NCBI GenBank assembly: GCA_947167015.1
Contig: CAMVGM010000023.1
Location: 1-32,204 of the forward strand
Direction: 5' to 3'
DNA length: 32,204 bases
Origin: an uncultured Bacteroidales bacterium
GTDB lineage: Bacteria > Bacteroidota > Bacteroidia > Bacteroidales > UBA932
The notes beneath the pieces are model-generated. The model made no database searches. It was not told the DNA's origin and worked only from the letters and a program-made list of their open reading frames with translations. Shown in pieces: positions 23,195-31,651 of the stretch; positions within the stretch are counted from its first letter, which is position 1, and each line of letters starts with the position of its first letter. The translations under genes and the position numbers were made by a program.

Positions 23195-24212
23195 GGTTAC
23201 CGTCGTTTTTTGCCCTTGGATGGGCGGATTTATATACATTTTGCAGCCGCTCGATGGAATTGTGCGTATAGACCTGGGTCGCCGCCAGCGAGGAATGTCC
23301 CAGCAGTTCCTTGATGGAATTGAGGTCCGTCCCGCCGTCCAGGAGCTCCGTCGCCAGGGTGTGCCGGAGCACGTGGGGCGACTTCCTGCCGCTGATGCCT
23401 TCCACGCCGCCGAGGGCCGCCTTGACCGCCCGGTCCACGTAGACCGGGTAGAGACGCCCCCCTTTCGGGGTCTGCAGGAGCGGGGCTTCCGGGGCCTTGT
23501 CCGCGCATTTCAAAGAGTCTTGCGATTGTAAATATAACAAAATTTCGTCACAAAGTGAAGGGAGCAGCGGAATTTCCCGCATTTTGTCGCCTTTTCCGCG
23601 GACGCGCAGTACGCGGCGGGAGAAATCGACGGAACTCCGGTTCAGGGAGATGAGTTCGCTGCGCCGGATGCCGGTGCCGTACAGCAGGCCGAGGATCATG
23701 CGCTGCAGGGCGTCTTCATATTTGCCGTATTCGAGTACGCCTTTCGTGCGTTCGAAGTAGTCTTTCATGGCGTCTTCGCGGTAGAAGACCGGCAGGCGCT
23801 TTTCCTGTTTCGGGCGCGAGACCAGGCGCACCGGGTTGCTCTTCAGGACGCCTTCTTTCATCAGGAAGCGGCAGAAGCCGCTGAGCACGCTCAGGTGGAG
23901 GTTCACCGTCTTCGCGCTCTCCCCTTTCTCGTCCAGCAGGTACACCTCGTAACTCCTGATTGTCTGGACCGTAAATAGTTCGCGCCACGGCAGCCAGCCC
24001 CCGGAAACGTCCTCCGGACCCCACCGCTGCGCTTCGCTTGCGGTCCCCCCTCTTAACGTGCCGAGGGTGGCAGTGTTTCCGGGGGCTGCTGCCGCTGGCG
24101 CTCCGTCAGAAACGAAAGAAGAAAAATCTTCCAGGACGCCGCGGTAGATCTCGACGGTACGGGGAGAGTAGCGGCGGATGGAGGAAAGGTAGCTGAGGTA
24201 GCGCCCGATCAT
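23184..24212 (-). CDS. Tyrosine recombinase XerC/XerD family, with a 40-residue insertion
   Basis: A 342-residue site-specific recombinase for chromosome dimer resolution. The catalytic set is complete: Arg183 (GTGIRRSEL), Lys207 (RVRGKGDK), His280 and Arg283 (HVLRHTLATEL), His306 (LLGHSSLA) and nucleophile Tyr315 (TQVYTH). The N-terminal SAM-like domain is interrupted between SSFVSDG and ELFTVQTIRSYEVYL by residues 38-77, a low-complexity Ala/Gly/Pro/Trp segment encoded by a perfect-length palindromic DNA element (23982-24101). Without it the protein would have 302 residues, near the usual 295-305. The reading frame stays open, so the protein is probably functional with an extra surface loop. 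It overlaps the CCA-enzyme gene by 4 bases (ATGA). XerC versus XerD cannot be decided. Confidence 0.92.
   Translation of the reverse strand: MIGRYLSYLSSIRRYSPRTVEIYRGVLEDFSSFVSDGAPAAAAPGNTATLGTLRGGTASEAQRWGPEDVSGGWLPWRELFTVQTIRSYEVYLLDEKGESAKTVNLHLSVLSGFCRFLMKEGVLKSNPVRLVSRPKQEKRLPVFYREDAMKDYFERTKGVLEYGKYEDALQRMILGLLYGTGIRRSELISLNRSSVDFSRRVLRVRGKGDKMREIPLLPSLCDEILLYLQSQDSLKCADKAPEAPLLQTPKGGRLYPVYVDRAVKAALGGVEGISGRKSPHVLRHTLATELLDGGTDLNSIKELLGHSSLAATQVYTHNSIERLQNVYKSAHPRAKNDGNHGD
23982..24101. repeat. In-frame palindromic repeat element inside the Xer gene
   Basis: A 120-bp element with long terminal inverted repeats. The left arm is GCGCCA, CGGCAGC, one extra C, then AGCCCCCGGAAAC (23982-24008). 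The right arm is GTTTCCGGGGGCT, GCTGCCG, one extra C, then TGGCGC (24075-24101). This gives 26 paired bases with two single-base bulges. The centre holds a second nested hairpin, ACCGC..GCG-CTT-CGC..GCGGT, flanked by GGACC/GGTCC-like arms. The element occupies codons 38-77 of the recombinase exactly. Its coding product has no stop. It resembles the organisation of Rickettsia palindromic elements; homology is not implied. No second copy was seen in this window. Confidence 0.85.
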
Positions 24213-25633
24213 ACTTCGTGCAGGCCGAGTTCCGGGGCGTGCAGACGCATGAAGGCGTCCGCCTCCTCGAAGTTGTTGCCGATCACCCCGTCCAGGATGG
24301 CCTCCTTGACCATCTCCTTGAGAACGCCGATCTCACGGCACGGCGGAATCCCGTACACGCGCATCACGTACTCGCCGTCGATGGGGTTCTTGAAATTGCG
24401 GATGGCGTCCTTCTCCTCCACCTCGACGAGCTTGCGGCGCACCAGCTCGAAATTGGCGCGGATGCGCGCCACCTTCGCCTCGTTCTTGGAGGTGATGTCG
24501 GCGTTGCAGAGCGTCATCAGGTCGTCGATGTCGTCGCCGGCGTCGAACAGCAGGCGGCGCACGGCGGAGTCGGTGACCTCGTCGTCCACCAGTGCGATGG
24601 GGCGCAGGTGCAGGCGGACGAGCTTCTGGACGTATTTCATCTCGTCCAGGGGCAGGCGCAGGCGGTCGAAGATCTTCGGAACCATCCGGGCGCCCACGAC
24701 CTCGTGGCCGTGGAAGGTCCAGCCGAGGGCCGGGTCGTAGCGTTTGCTGGCCGGCTTGCCGATGTCGTGCAGCAGCGCCGCCCAGCGAAGCCAGAGACTG
24801 TCCGAGACGCCGGCCACGTTGGTGAGGACGGCGAGGGAGTGTTCGAAGTTGTCCTTGTGGCCGCGGCCGTCCACGGTCTCGACGCCCTTGAGGGCGAGGA
24901 GTTCGGGCAGGATGTACTTCAGCAGCCCGGCCTCGTCCATCAAGCGGAAGGCCATCGCGGGGCAGGCGGTCTGCAGCATCTTGCCCAGTTCCTCCGCGAC
25001 GCGCTCGCAGGACAGGATCTTCAGCCGGTCGGCCATCCGCCGCATCGAGTCCATCGACTCGGGGACGATGGTGAAACGGCGCCCGGGCGTGGAGAGTTTC
25101 GCGGCGAAGCGCACGGCGCGCAGCATCCGGAGCGGGTCGTCGGAATAGGTGGTGTCGGGATCCAGCGGGGTGCGGATGATGCCGGCATCCAGGTCGCGTA
25201 TGCCCCCGAAGGGGTCCACGAGGGCGCCGAAGTCTTCTTTCTGCAGGGAGAAGGCCATCGCGTTGATGGTGAAGTCCCGGCGCTTCTGGTCGTCTTCCAG
25301 GGTGCCGTTCTCCACGATGGGCTTGCGCGACTCGCGGCGGTAGGACTCGCGGCGGGCGCCGACGAATTCCACCTCGTCGCCGCGGTAGTGCAGCATCGCG
25401 GTCCCGAAGTTCTTGAAATAGGATACGTGGCTGCGGGTCCGCTCCCCCACCGCCTTGGCGAAATCGATGCCGCTGCCCTCCACGACGATATCGATGTCGG
25501 TGCAGGGGCGGCCCAGGAAGCAGTCCCGTACGTATCCCCCGATCACGAAAGCGCGGACCCCCTTCTCGGCGGCCGCCTCGCTGACGATACGGAAGATCGG
25601 GCGGTTCAGGAACTCACTGGTTATCGTTGACAT
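24209..25633 (-). CDS. CCA-adding tRNA nucleotidyltransferase with HD domain
   Basis: A 474-residue class II nucleotidyltransferase. The head domain has FVIGGYVRDCFLGRPCTDID with catalytic Asp46 and Asp48, then RRDFTINAMAF (residues 119-129) and the SDDPLRMLRAVRFA motif (164-177). A C-terminal HD domain has HD at 289-290 (LLHDIGKP). It adds or repairs the 3' CCA of tRNAs; a poly(A) polymerase role is less likely given the HD domain and length. Its start overlaps the HsdR_N-like gene by 13 bases and its end overlaps the recombinase by 4, so the four genes from 26025 to 22901 are translated as a tight block. Confidence 0.92.
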   Translation of the reverse strand: MSTITSEFLNRPIFRIVSEAAAEKGVRAFVIGGYVRDCFLGRPCTDIDIVVEGSGIDFAKAVGERTRSHVSYFKNFGTAMLHYRGDEVEFVGARRESYRRESRKPIVENGTLEDDQKRRDFTINAMAFSLQKEDFGALVDPFGGIRDLDAGIIRTPLDPDTTYSDDPLRMLRAVRFAAKLSTPGRRFTIVPESMDSMRRMADRLKILSCERVAEELGKMLQTACPAMAFRLMDEAGLLKYILPELLALKGVETVDGRGHKDNFEHSLAVLTNVAGVSDSLWLRWAALLHDIGKPASKRYDPALGWTFHGHEVVGARMVPKIFDRLRLPLDEMKYVQKLVRLHLRPIALVDDEVTDSAVRRLLFDAGDDIDDLMTLCNADITSKNEAKVARIRANFELVRRKLVEVEEKDAIRNFKNPIDGEYVMRVYGIPPCREIGVLKEMVKEAILDGVIGNNFEEADAFMRLHAPELGLHEV

Positions 25634-26025
25634 AGCAGCATTTCTTCATAGGCGGGAATGCGTTCGCACGGGACGAACGTCTCCCCTTCCAGCCTGTAAA
25701 GATACGTCAAATTTCCGTTTGTCACGGCAAGGAAACGCACCCCCAGCACGGAATTGTAGCGCATCGCCTGGGTGATGACCTCTGCGTCGAGGGCGACTTC
25801 CGGCCGTTTGCATTCCGTGACGAGCAGCGGCGCGCCGGCGCGGTCGTACACCACGATGTCGGCCCGCCAGGACTTCCTGCCGAAGCGGAGCGGCACCTCG
25901 CTCATCATCAGGTGCATCGGGACGCCGAAGGTTTCGTGGAGCTGCACGATAAACCACTGCCGCACCCGTTCCTCGGGTGTGGCAGTGACTTCTCGTTTGC
26001 GGAGCGGGTCCCAGATCAGCTCCAT
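25621..26025 (-). CDS. HsdR N-terminal domain (PD-(D/E)XK-like) protein
   Basis: A 134-residue protein with TPEERVRQWFIVQLHETFGVP, then SWRADIVVYDRAGAPLLVTECKRPEV, the PD-(D/E)XK nuclease-like core D-x(n)-ECK, and a helix AEVITQAMRYNSVLGVRF. It matches the type I restriction enzyme R-subunit N-terminal domain as found alone in many Bacteroidetes. No helicase, methylase or specificity gene is nearby, so this is not a restriction system. The role is unknown; a nuclease acting on DNA ends is possible. It starts 6 bases after the ara kinase stop and overlaps the CCA gene by 13 bases. Confidence 0.85.
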   Translation of the reverse strand: MELIWDPLRKREVTATPEERVRQWFIVQLHETFGVPMHLMMSEVPLRFGRKSWRADIVVYDRAGAPLLVTECKRPEVALDAEVITQAMRYNSVLGVRFLAVTNGNLTYLYRLEGETFVPCERIPAYEEMLLCQR

Positions 26026-26031
26026 TCCAGT

Positions 26032-27624
26032 TTATTTCTTGCAGCGCACGGCGGCTTCCTCGATGGGGAAAGCGGCCTTGTAGTTCTCGAGGTAGGCCTC
26101 GAAACCGGCCACGTCCGCGGGGTCCGGAGCGATCTCCGTGCCCGTGTTCCCGGCGAAGACCACCTTGTCCAGGTAGTCGGGCAGGCTCAGCACGCCGCCG
26201 TTGTTCACCAGGTAGGAAGCCAGCAGGGCGATGCCCCAGGCGCCGCCTTCCCCGGCCGTCTCCATCACGGAGATGGGCGAGTTCAGGGCGGCGGCCAGGA
26301 AGCGCTGGCCCACGACCGGCGTCTTGAACAGGCCGCCATGGCCGGTGATCCGGTCCACTTTCACCTGCTCCTCACGGAACAGCACGTCGTTGCCGAGCTT
26401 CAGCACCGCGATGGATCCGTACAGCTGGGCACGGAAGAAATTCGCCAGCGTGAAGTTGTCGGAGGCGCTGCGGACGAACAGCGGACGCCCTTCCGCGAAG
26501 CCCGTGACCGGCTCGCCGGAGACGTAGTTGAACGCCACCAGGCCGCCGCAGTCGGGATCTCCCTCGAGGGCGTGGGTGTACAGGGTGCGGTAGATGTCGT
26601 GCTTGTCCTCGACGGGGCCCAGCAGATACTGGTACTCGCGCAGCATCTTCACCCAGGCGTTCAGTTCGGACGTGCAGTTGTTGCAGTGCACCATCGCGAC
26701 GAGCTTCCCGTCGGGGGTGGTGACGACGTCGATCATCTCGTTCGGCTTGGACAGTTCCTTCTCCAGGACGATCATCGAGAAGGAGGAGGTGCCGGCCGAA
26801 ACGTTGCCCGTACGCGGCCGGACGGCGTTCGTCGCGACCATGCCGGTGCCCGCGTCGCCTTCCGGCGGGCACAGGGGGACGCCCGGCTTCAGGTGGCCCG
26901 AGATGTCCAGGCGCTTGGCGCCGGTCTCGCTCAGGCAGCCGGCGGGCTCGCCGGCCTTCAGCACCTTCGGCAGGATGCCGCGCAGTTTCCAGCGGAACTT
27001 GTGCGGGGCCACGAGGGCGTCGAACTTCTCGATCATGTCCGCCCGGTAGTTTCCGGTCTCGGGATCGACGGGCAGCATGCCGGAGGCGTCGCCCACGCCC
27101 AGGACCTTCTCGCCGGTGAGTTTCCAGTGGATGTAGCCGGCCAGCGTGGTCAGGTAGCCGATGTTCTCCACGTGCGGCTCGCCGTTCAGGATGGCCTGGT
27201 AGAGGTGGGAGATGCTCCAGCGGAGCGGGATGTTGTACACGAAGAGCTTGGACAGTTCCGCCGCGGCGGGGCCGGTGTTGGTGTTGCGCCAGGTGCGGAA
27301 CGGCACCAGCAGGTGGCCTTCCTTGTTGAAGGGCATATAGCCGTGCATCATCGCGCTGATGCCGATGGCGGCGAGGTGCTCGACCTCCACGTCATAGCGC
27401 TTGCGCACGTCGGCGCGCATGTCGGCATAGCACTGCTGCAGGCCGAACCAGATCACCTCCTTGCTGTAGGTCCACAGGCCGTCCACGAGCTGGTTTTCCC
27501 ACTCGTAGCTGCCCTGGGCGATGGGGACGTTGTCTTCGTCCACCAGCACCGCCTTGATGCGGGTGGAGCCGAACTCGATGCCCAGGACGGCCTTGCCGGC
27601 TTCGATGGTTGTTTTCGGATCCAT
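26032..27624 (-). CDS. araB: FGGY-family kinase, probable L-ribulokinase
   Basis: A 530-residue sugar kinase. The N-terminal phosphate-binding motif is GIEFGSTRIKAVLVDED, with Glu where many relatives have Asp; later come SAMMHGYMPF, GDAGTGMVATN, GNVSAGTSSFSMIV and the FGGY C-terminal signature region ITGHGGLFKTP with ETAGEGGAWGIALLA. The family alone does not fix the substrate; position right after araA, with araD in the same run, makes L-ribulose the likely one. Its ATG follows the araA stop by one base. In other Bacteroidales this kinase type is often labelled xylulokinase, which I consider less fitting here. Confidence 0.85.
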   Translation of the reverse strand: MDPKTTIEAGKAVLGIEFGSTRIKAVLVDEDNVPIAQGSYEWENQLVDGLWTYSKEVIWFGLQQCYADMRADVRKRYDVEVEHLAAIGISAMMHGYMPFNKEGHLLVPFRTWRNTNTGPAAAELSKLFVYNIPLRWSISHLYQAILNGEPHVENIGYLTTLAGYIHWKLTGEKVLGVGDASGMLPVDPETGNYRADMIEKFDALVAPHKFRWKLRGILPKVLKAGEPAGCLSETGAKRLDISGHLKPGVPLCPPEGDAGTGMVATNAVRPRTGNVSAGTSSFSMIVLEKELSKPNEMIDVVTTPDGKLVAMVHCNNCTSELNAWVKMLREYQYLLGPVEDKHDIYRTLYTHALEGDPDCGGLVAFNYVSGEPVTGFAEGRPLFVRSASDNFTLANFFRAQLYGSIAVLKLGNDVLFREEQVKVDRITGHGGLFKTPVVGQRFLAAALNSPISVMETAGEGGAWGIALLASYLVNNGGVLSLPDYLDKVVFAGNTGTEIAPDPADVAGFEAYLENYKAAFPIEEAAVRCKK

Positions 27625-27625
27625 A

Positions 27626-29161
27626 CTACTTGAGCGCCTTGTTCAGCATGAAGTACACCTCGTTCATCCGGAGTTCCTTCTTGAACGCGGGGATGGTGGT
27701 TCCCTTGTCGATGTGGACGAACTCGATGCCGGTCATCTCAGCGAAGTCGTCCCAGTAGTCCGCCGTGATGTCATAGCTGAAGGCAGAGTGATGGGTGCCG
27801 CCGGCCAGGATCCAGGCGCCGGCGCCGACCTCGAAGGTAGGCTGCGGGACCCAGAGGGCGGAGGCCACGGGGAGCTTGGGCATCGGCTTGGGCTCGATGC
27901 ACTCCACGTCCTGCGCGATCAGGCGGAAACGGTTGCCGAGGTCCACCACGGTGGCCTTGATGCCGGGGCCGGTCTTGGAAGTGAAGACCAGGCGCGCGGT
28001 CTGCTGCTTGCGGATGCCGATGCCGAGGAAGTGCACCTCCAGCTTGGGCTTGTCGCTCGCGATCATCGGGCAGATCTCGAGCATGTGGCTCTGCAGGCAG
28101 GAACTGCGGTCGCCCGCGAAGTTCAGGGTGTAGTCCTCCAGGAAGGAGCAGCCGGTCGGCAGGCCCTGGGACATCACCCAGAGCGAGCGGTACAGGCAGG
28201 CGGTCTTCCAGTCGCCCTCGGCGCCGAAGCCGTAGCCCTCTTCCATCAGGCGCTGCGAGGCGAGGCCCGGGATCTGGTCGAAGCCGCAGAAATCCGGGGC
28301 GTCCACGTCGGCGTCGCCCAGGTCGTCGAAGTTGGTGGTGAAGGCCGTGGCGCCCTCGTCCTTCAGGACGCGGCGCAGGGCGATCTCCGCCTTGGCGGAA
28401 TTGCGCACCTTCTCCCAGTAGACTTTCTCGCCGGTCTCGTCGATCTTGATGGTGTACAGCTTCTTGTACTCCTCCACCAGGGCGTCGGTCTCGGCGTCCG
28501 TGACCTTCTTGAAGTACTCCATGAGGGAGGAAACCGGGTAGTAGTCCACGTGATAGCCCAGGCGCTGCTCGAACTCGACGCGGTCGCCGTCGGTCACGGC
28601 GACGTTGTTCATGTTCATGCCGAACATCAGGCAGCGGACCTGCTTCGCATCGGCGACGCCGGCGGCCACGCGGGCCCACACGGCGATCTTCTTCTGGACC
28701 TCGGCGTCCTTCCAGTAGCCGACGACGACCTTGCGCTGGACGCGCATCCGGGTGCAGATGTGGCCGAACTCGATGTCGCCGTGGGCGCTCTGGTTGAGAT
28801 TCATGAAGTCCATGTCGATCTTGTCCCAGGGAATCTCCGCATTGTACTGGGTGTGGAAGTGCAGCAGCGGCTTCTCGAGGGCCTGGAGGCCCTTGATCCA
28901 CATCTTGGCCGGGGAGAAGGTATGCATCCAGGTGATCACGCCCACGCACTTCGGCTCGTTGTTGGCGGCCTTCATCACGGCCTCCACTTCCTTGCTGCTG
29001 TTGGCCGTACCTTTATAGACGATCTTGACGGGGATGTTGCCGGAGGCGTTCAGGCCTTCCACCATCTCCTTGGAGTGTCCGTCCACGGCGACCACGGCAT
29101 CCCCTCCGTAGAGGAGCTGGGCGCCGGTCACCCACCATAATTCACAATTTTCAAATGCCAT
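27626..29161 (-). CDS. araA: L-arabinose isomerase
   Basis: Converts L-arabinose to L-ribulose with a Mn2+ ion. The 511-residue protein covers the whole family length (E. coli 500). Recognisable parts are ELWWVTGAQLLYGG at the N-terminus, CVGVITWMHTFSPAKMWI, NQSAHGDIEFGHI, and metal ligands Glu315 (GAEGDWKT), Glu342 (LEDYTL), His359 (SHMLEICP) and His457 or 458 (GGTHHSAFS). It follows araD by 27 bases and precedes the kinase by one, in one operon. Confidence 0.97.
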   Translation of the reverse strand: MAFENCELWWVTGAQLLYGGDAVVAVDGHSKEMVEGLNASGNIPVKIVYKGTANSSKEVEAVMKAANNEPKCVGVITWMHTFSPAKMWIKGLQALEKPLLHFHTQYNAEIPWDKIDMDFMNLNQSAHGDIEFGHICTRMRVQRKVVVGYWKDAEVQKKIAVWARVAAGVADAKQVRCLMFGMNMNNVAVTDGDRVEFEQRLGYHVDYYPVSSLMEYFKKVTDAETDALVEEYKKLYTIKIDETGEKVYWEKVRNSAKAEIALRRVLKDEGATAFTTNFDDLGDADVDAPDFCGFDQIPGLASQRLMEEGYGFGAEGDWKTACLYRSLWVMSQGLPTGCSFLEDYTLNFAGDRSSCLQSHMLEICPMIASDKPKLEVHFLGIGIRKQQTARLVFTSKTGPGIKATVVDLGNRFRLIAQDVECIEPKPMPKLPVASALWVPQPTFEVGAGAWILAGGTHHSAFSYDITADYWDDFAEMTGIEFVHIDKGTTIPAFKKELRMNEVYFMLNKALK

Positions 29162-29188
29162 TTTCGGGTTTCGTTTTAATGTTGTCGC

Positions 29189-29908
29189 TTATTTCCTTTT
29201 TTTCTGGCCGTAGTAGGCGTTCGGGCCGTGCTTGCGGCTGTAGTGTTTCTCGATGAGGTGCCTGTTCATCGAAGGCACGTGCTCCACGAGGTCGAGCGTG
29301 TTGAGGTGGAGGGTCGAGGAGATGAAAGCCATCTTCGCGACTTCCTCCAGCACGACGGCGTTGTGGACGGCGTTGTCGGCGTCCGTGCCCCAGGCGAAGG
29401 GACCGTGGTTCCGGACGAGCACGGCGGGCGTGTCGTCGGGATTCAGGCCCTTGAAACGCTCGACGATGACGTTGCCGGTCTCTTTCTCGTATTCGCCGAA
29501 GACCTCCGCCTTGCGCATGTCGCGCGTGCAGGGGATGTCGTCGTGGAAATAGTCCGCGTGCGTCGTGCCGATGTTCGGGATGTCCCGGCCGGCCTGGGCC
29601 CAGGCCGTGGCGAAGGTCGAGTGCGTGTGCACCACGCCGCCGATGTTCGGGAAGGCCCGGTACAGCACCAGGTGCGTCGGCGTGTCGGAAGAGGGGTTCA
29701 GCGTCCCTTCCACGACCTTGCCGTCCAGGTCCACGACCACCATGTCGGCGGGCTTCATGTCATCGTAGCTGACACCGGAAGGCTTGATGACCACCAGGCC
29801 GCTCTTGCGGTCGATGGCGGACACGTTGCCCCAGGTGAAGATGACAAGGCCGCGCCGGACCAGTTCGAGATTGGCCCGGCACACCTTTTCTTTGAGTTCT
29901 TCAAGCAT
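29189..29908 (-). CDS. araD: L-ribulose-5-phosphate 4-epimerase
   Basis: Makes D-xylulose 5-phosphate from L-ribulose 5-phosphate by a Zn2+-dependent retro-aldol mechanism. It has 239 residues and shows the aldolase class II pattern: [31 protein letters not shown], zinc ligands His94 and His96 ([13 protein letters not shown]) and His168 (RNHGPFAWG). The C-terminus [14 protein letters not shown] is typical of AraD. It begins 3 bases after the symporter gene stops. Confidence 0.96.
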   Translation of the reverse strand: MLEELKEKVCRANLELVRRGLVIFTWGNVSAIDRKSGLVVIKPSGVSYDDMKPADMVVVDLDGKVVEGTLNPSSDTPTHLVLYRAFPNIGGVVHTHSTFATAWAQAGRDIPNIGTTHADYFHDDIPCTRDMRKAEVFGEYEKETGNVIVERFKGLNPDDTPAVLVRNHGPFAWGTDADNAVHNAVVLEEVAKMAFISSTLHLNTLDLVEHVPSMNRHLIEKHYSRKHGPNAYYGQKKRK

Positions 29909-29911
29909 AGA

Positions 29912-31636
29912 CTACCAGAAGTAAATGTAGAACGCGACCGTGAAGGCCAGGATGATGCAGGTATGGATGATGTCCCAGGTGCCCCAGGAGGCGCGGGTCT
30001 CGGCCTTCTGCTCCGGGGTGGCCGTGCCGAAGCACAGGCCTTCCACCTGCTTCGCATCCGGTTTCGGGGTGAGGAGCGTGACCACGATGGCCAGCACCAC
30101 GCAGAAGAGGAACATCCAGACGCAGAACGCGTACACGTTCAGTTCGTTGAAGATGAAGGTGAAGATGTTGTGCGCATCCGGATTGATGATCATCGTGATC
30201 AGGCGGGTGAAGCCGAGCACCAGGCCGACGATGAGGGTCCACATACCGGCTTTCGGCGAGGTCTTCTTCCAGCAGATACCCAGCAGGAACACGGCGGCGA
30301 TGGCCGGGGCGAGCAGGCTCTGCACGCTCTGGATGTAGTTGTACAGGCTCTTGCCCATGCGCTGGATGACGAAGATCCACAGGACGCCGAGGACGACCAC
30401 GACGACGGTGGCGATACGGCCGATGGTGACGAGCTTCTTCTCATCGGTCTCCGGGTGCTTGCGCTTGTAGATGTCGATGGTGTAGAGCATCGCGGAGGAG
30501 TTGTACAGGGAGGCCAGGGAGCTCATCAGGGCGGCGAGGATACCGCAGATCACGACGCCCTTGAGGCCGACCGGCAGCAGGGTGTTGACCAGCATCGGGA
30601 AGGCGATGTCCGGATTCGCGACGGTACCGTCGGCCTGCACGCCGAGGGCGGCTGCGAGGGTCTGGCCGATCTGGGATTCGGGGTGCTTGGTGAGCGCGAA
30701 GGCGATCATGCCCGGGATGAGGAAGAGGAACACCGGGAGGAGCTTCAGGTAGGCGCCGAAGATGGTACCGCGGCGGGACTCCTTCTGGTTCTTGCCGGAG
30801 AGGACGCGCTGGACGATGAACTGGTCGGTACACCAGTACCAGAATCCGATGATGGCGGAGCCGAAGAGGGCGCCGTACCAAGGGAATTCAGGATCCTTTC
30901 CGCTGCGCATCAGGTCGGTCATGGTATCTCCATACTGGTTGACCGGCTTGGAGTTGCAGATGTCCATCATGGTGTTCCATCCGCCGAGCTCCTTGAGGCC
31001 GAGCCAAAGGATGACCAGCGAGCCGAGCAACAGGATAGGGGTCTGGAGGACCGAGGTCTTGAGGACGGACTCCATACCGCCGATGACGGTATAGATGGCA
31101 GTGATGATCACCAGTGCGAGGGCGGCAACCCAGAAGTTGATGCCCAGGAGGGTGTTCAGCGCGAGGCCGCCGGCGAGGACGGTCACGGACACCTTGGTGA
31201 GGACGTAGCTGGCGAGGGACAGCCAGGTGAGGATGCCGCGGCTCTCCTTGTTGTAGCGCTTCTCGAGGAACTCGGGCATCGTGTAGACCATGCTGCGCTC
31301 GTAGAAGGGCACGAAGACCCAGCCGAGGATGAGGATCATCCAGCCCTGGATCTCCCAGTGGGCCTGGGCCATACCTGCGGAGGCGCCGGTACCGGCGAGG
31401 CCGATGAGGTGCTCGGAACCGATGTTGGATGCGAAGATGGATGCGCCGATGGCGATCCAGGTCGCGGAACGGCCGCTCAGGAAGTAGTCTCCGGAGGTTT
31501 CTTTCTTCTTGCGGGAGACATCATAGCAGATCCAGACCATCGCCAGGAAGAAGATCGCGATGACGATCCAGTCCCAGGATGCGAGTGAGATGCGGTTCAG
31601 GTCCGCAGCCTGTAGAGGAATGAAATTCAACAGCAT
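29912..31636 (-). CDS. Sodium/solute symporter (SSS family), probable L-arabinose importer
   Basis: A 574-residue SGLT-like transporter with about 14 hydrophobic membrane segments, from WDWIVIAIFFLAMVWICYDV to the C-terminal TCIILAFTVAFYIYFW. Family features include GDYFLSGRSATWIAIGASIFASNIGSEH in two blocks and FWYWCTDQFIVQRVLSGKN, typical of sugar-type members. Position between galM and araD makes arabinose the likely substrate; this is context, not a sequence reading. The start is ATG 31636. Confidence 0.92.
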   Translation of the reverse strand: MLLNFIPLQAADLNRISLASWDWIVIAIFFLAMVWICYDVSRKKKETSGDYFLSGRSATWIAIGASIFASNIGSEHLIGLAGTGASAGMAQAHWEIQGWMILILGWVFVPFYERSMVYTMPEFLEKRYNKESRGILTWLSLASYVLTKVSVTVLAGGLALNTLLGINFWVAALALVIITAIYTVIGGMESVLKTSVLQTPILLLGSLVILWLGLKELGGWNTMMDICNSKPVNQYGDTMTDLMRSGKDPEFPWYGALFGSAIIGFWYWCTDQFIVQRVLSGKNQKESRRGTIFGAYLKLLPVFLFLIPGMIAFALTKHPESQIGQTLAAALGVQADGTVANPDIAFPMLVNTLLPVGLKGVVICGILAALMSSLASLYNSSAMLYTIDIYKRKHPETDEKKLVTIGRIATVVVVVLGVLWIFVIQRMGKSLYNYIQSVQSLLAPAIAAVFLLGICWKKTSPKAGMWTLIVGLVLGFTRLITMIINPDAHNIFTFIFNELNVYAFCVWMFLFCVVLAIVVTLLTPKPDAKQVEGLCFGTATPEQKAETRASWGTWDIIHTCIILAFTVAFYIYFW

Positions 31637-31651
31637 ATTACTTTGGTTTTG

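Noticed and set aside
23515..23556. AT-rich patch with TATATTTA inside the Xer gene as a promoter for HPF
   Set aside because: It is over 300 bases from the HPF start, the box is imperfect and the HPF gene overlaps the Xer gene, so co-transcription is simpler.
25621..26025. Restriction-modification system
   Set aside because: Only the HsdR N-terminal domain is present; there are no helicase, methylase or specificity genes in the window.
29228..31588. 786-codon plus-strand frame over araD and the symporter
   Set aside because: Antisense to two well-supported genes; repetitive Asp/Glu/Gly/His composition and no fold signature.
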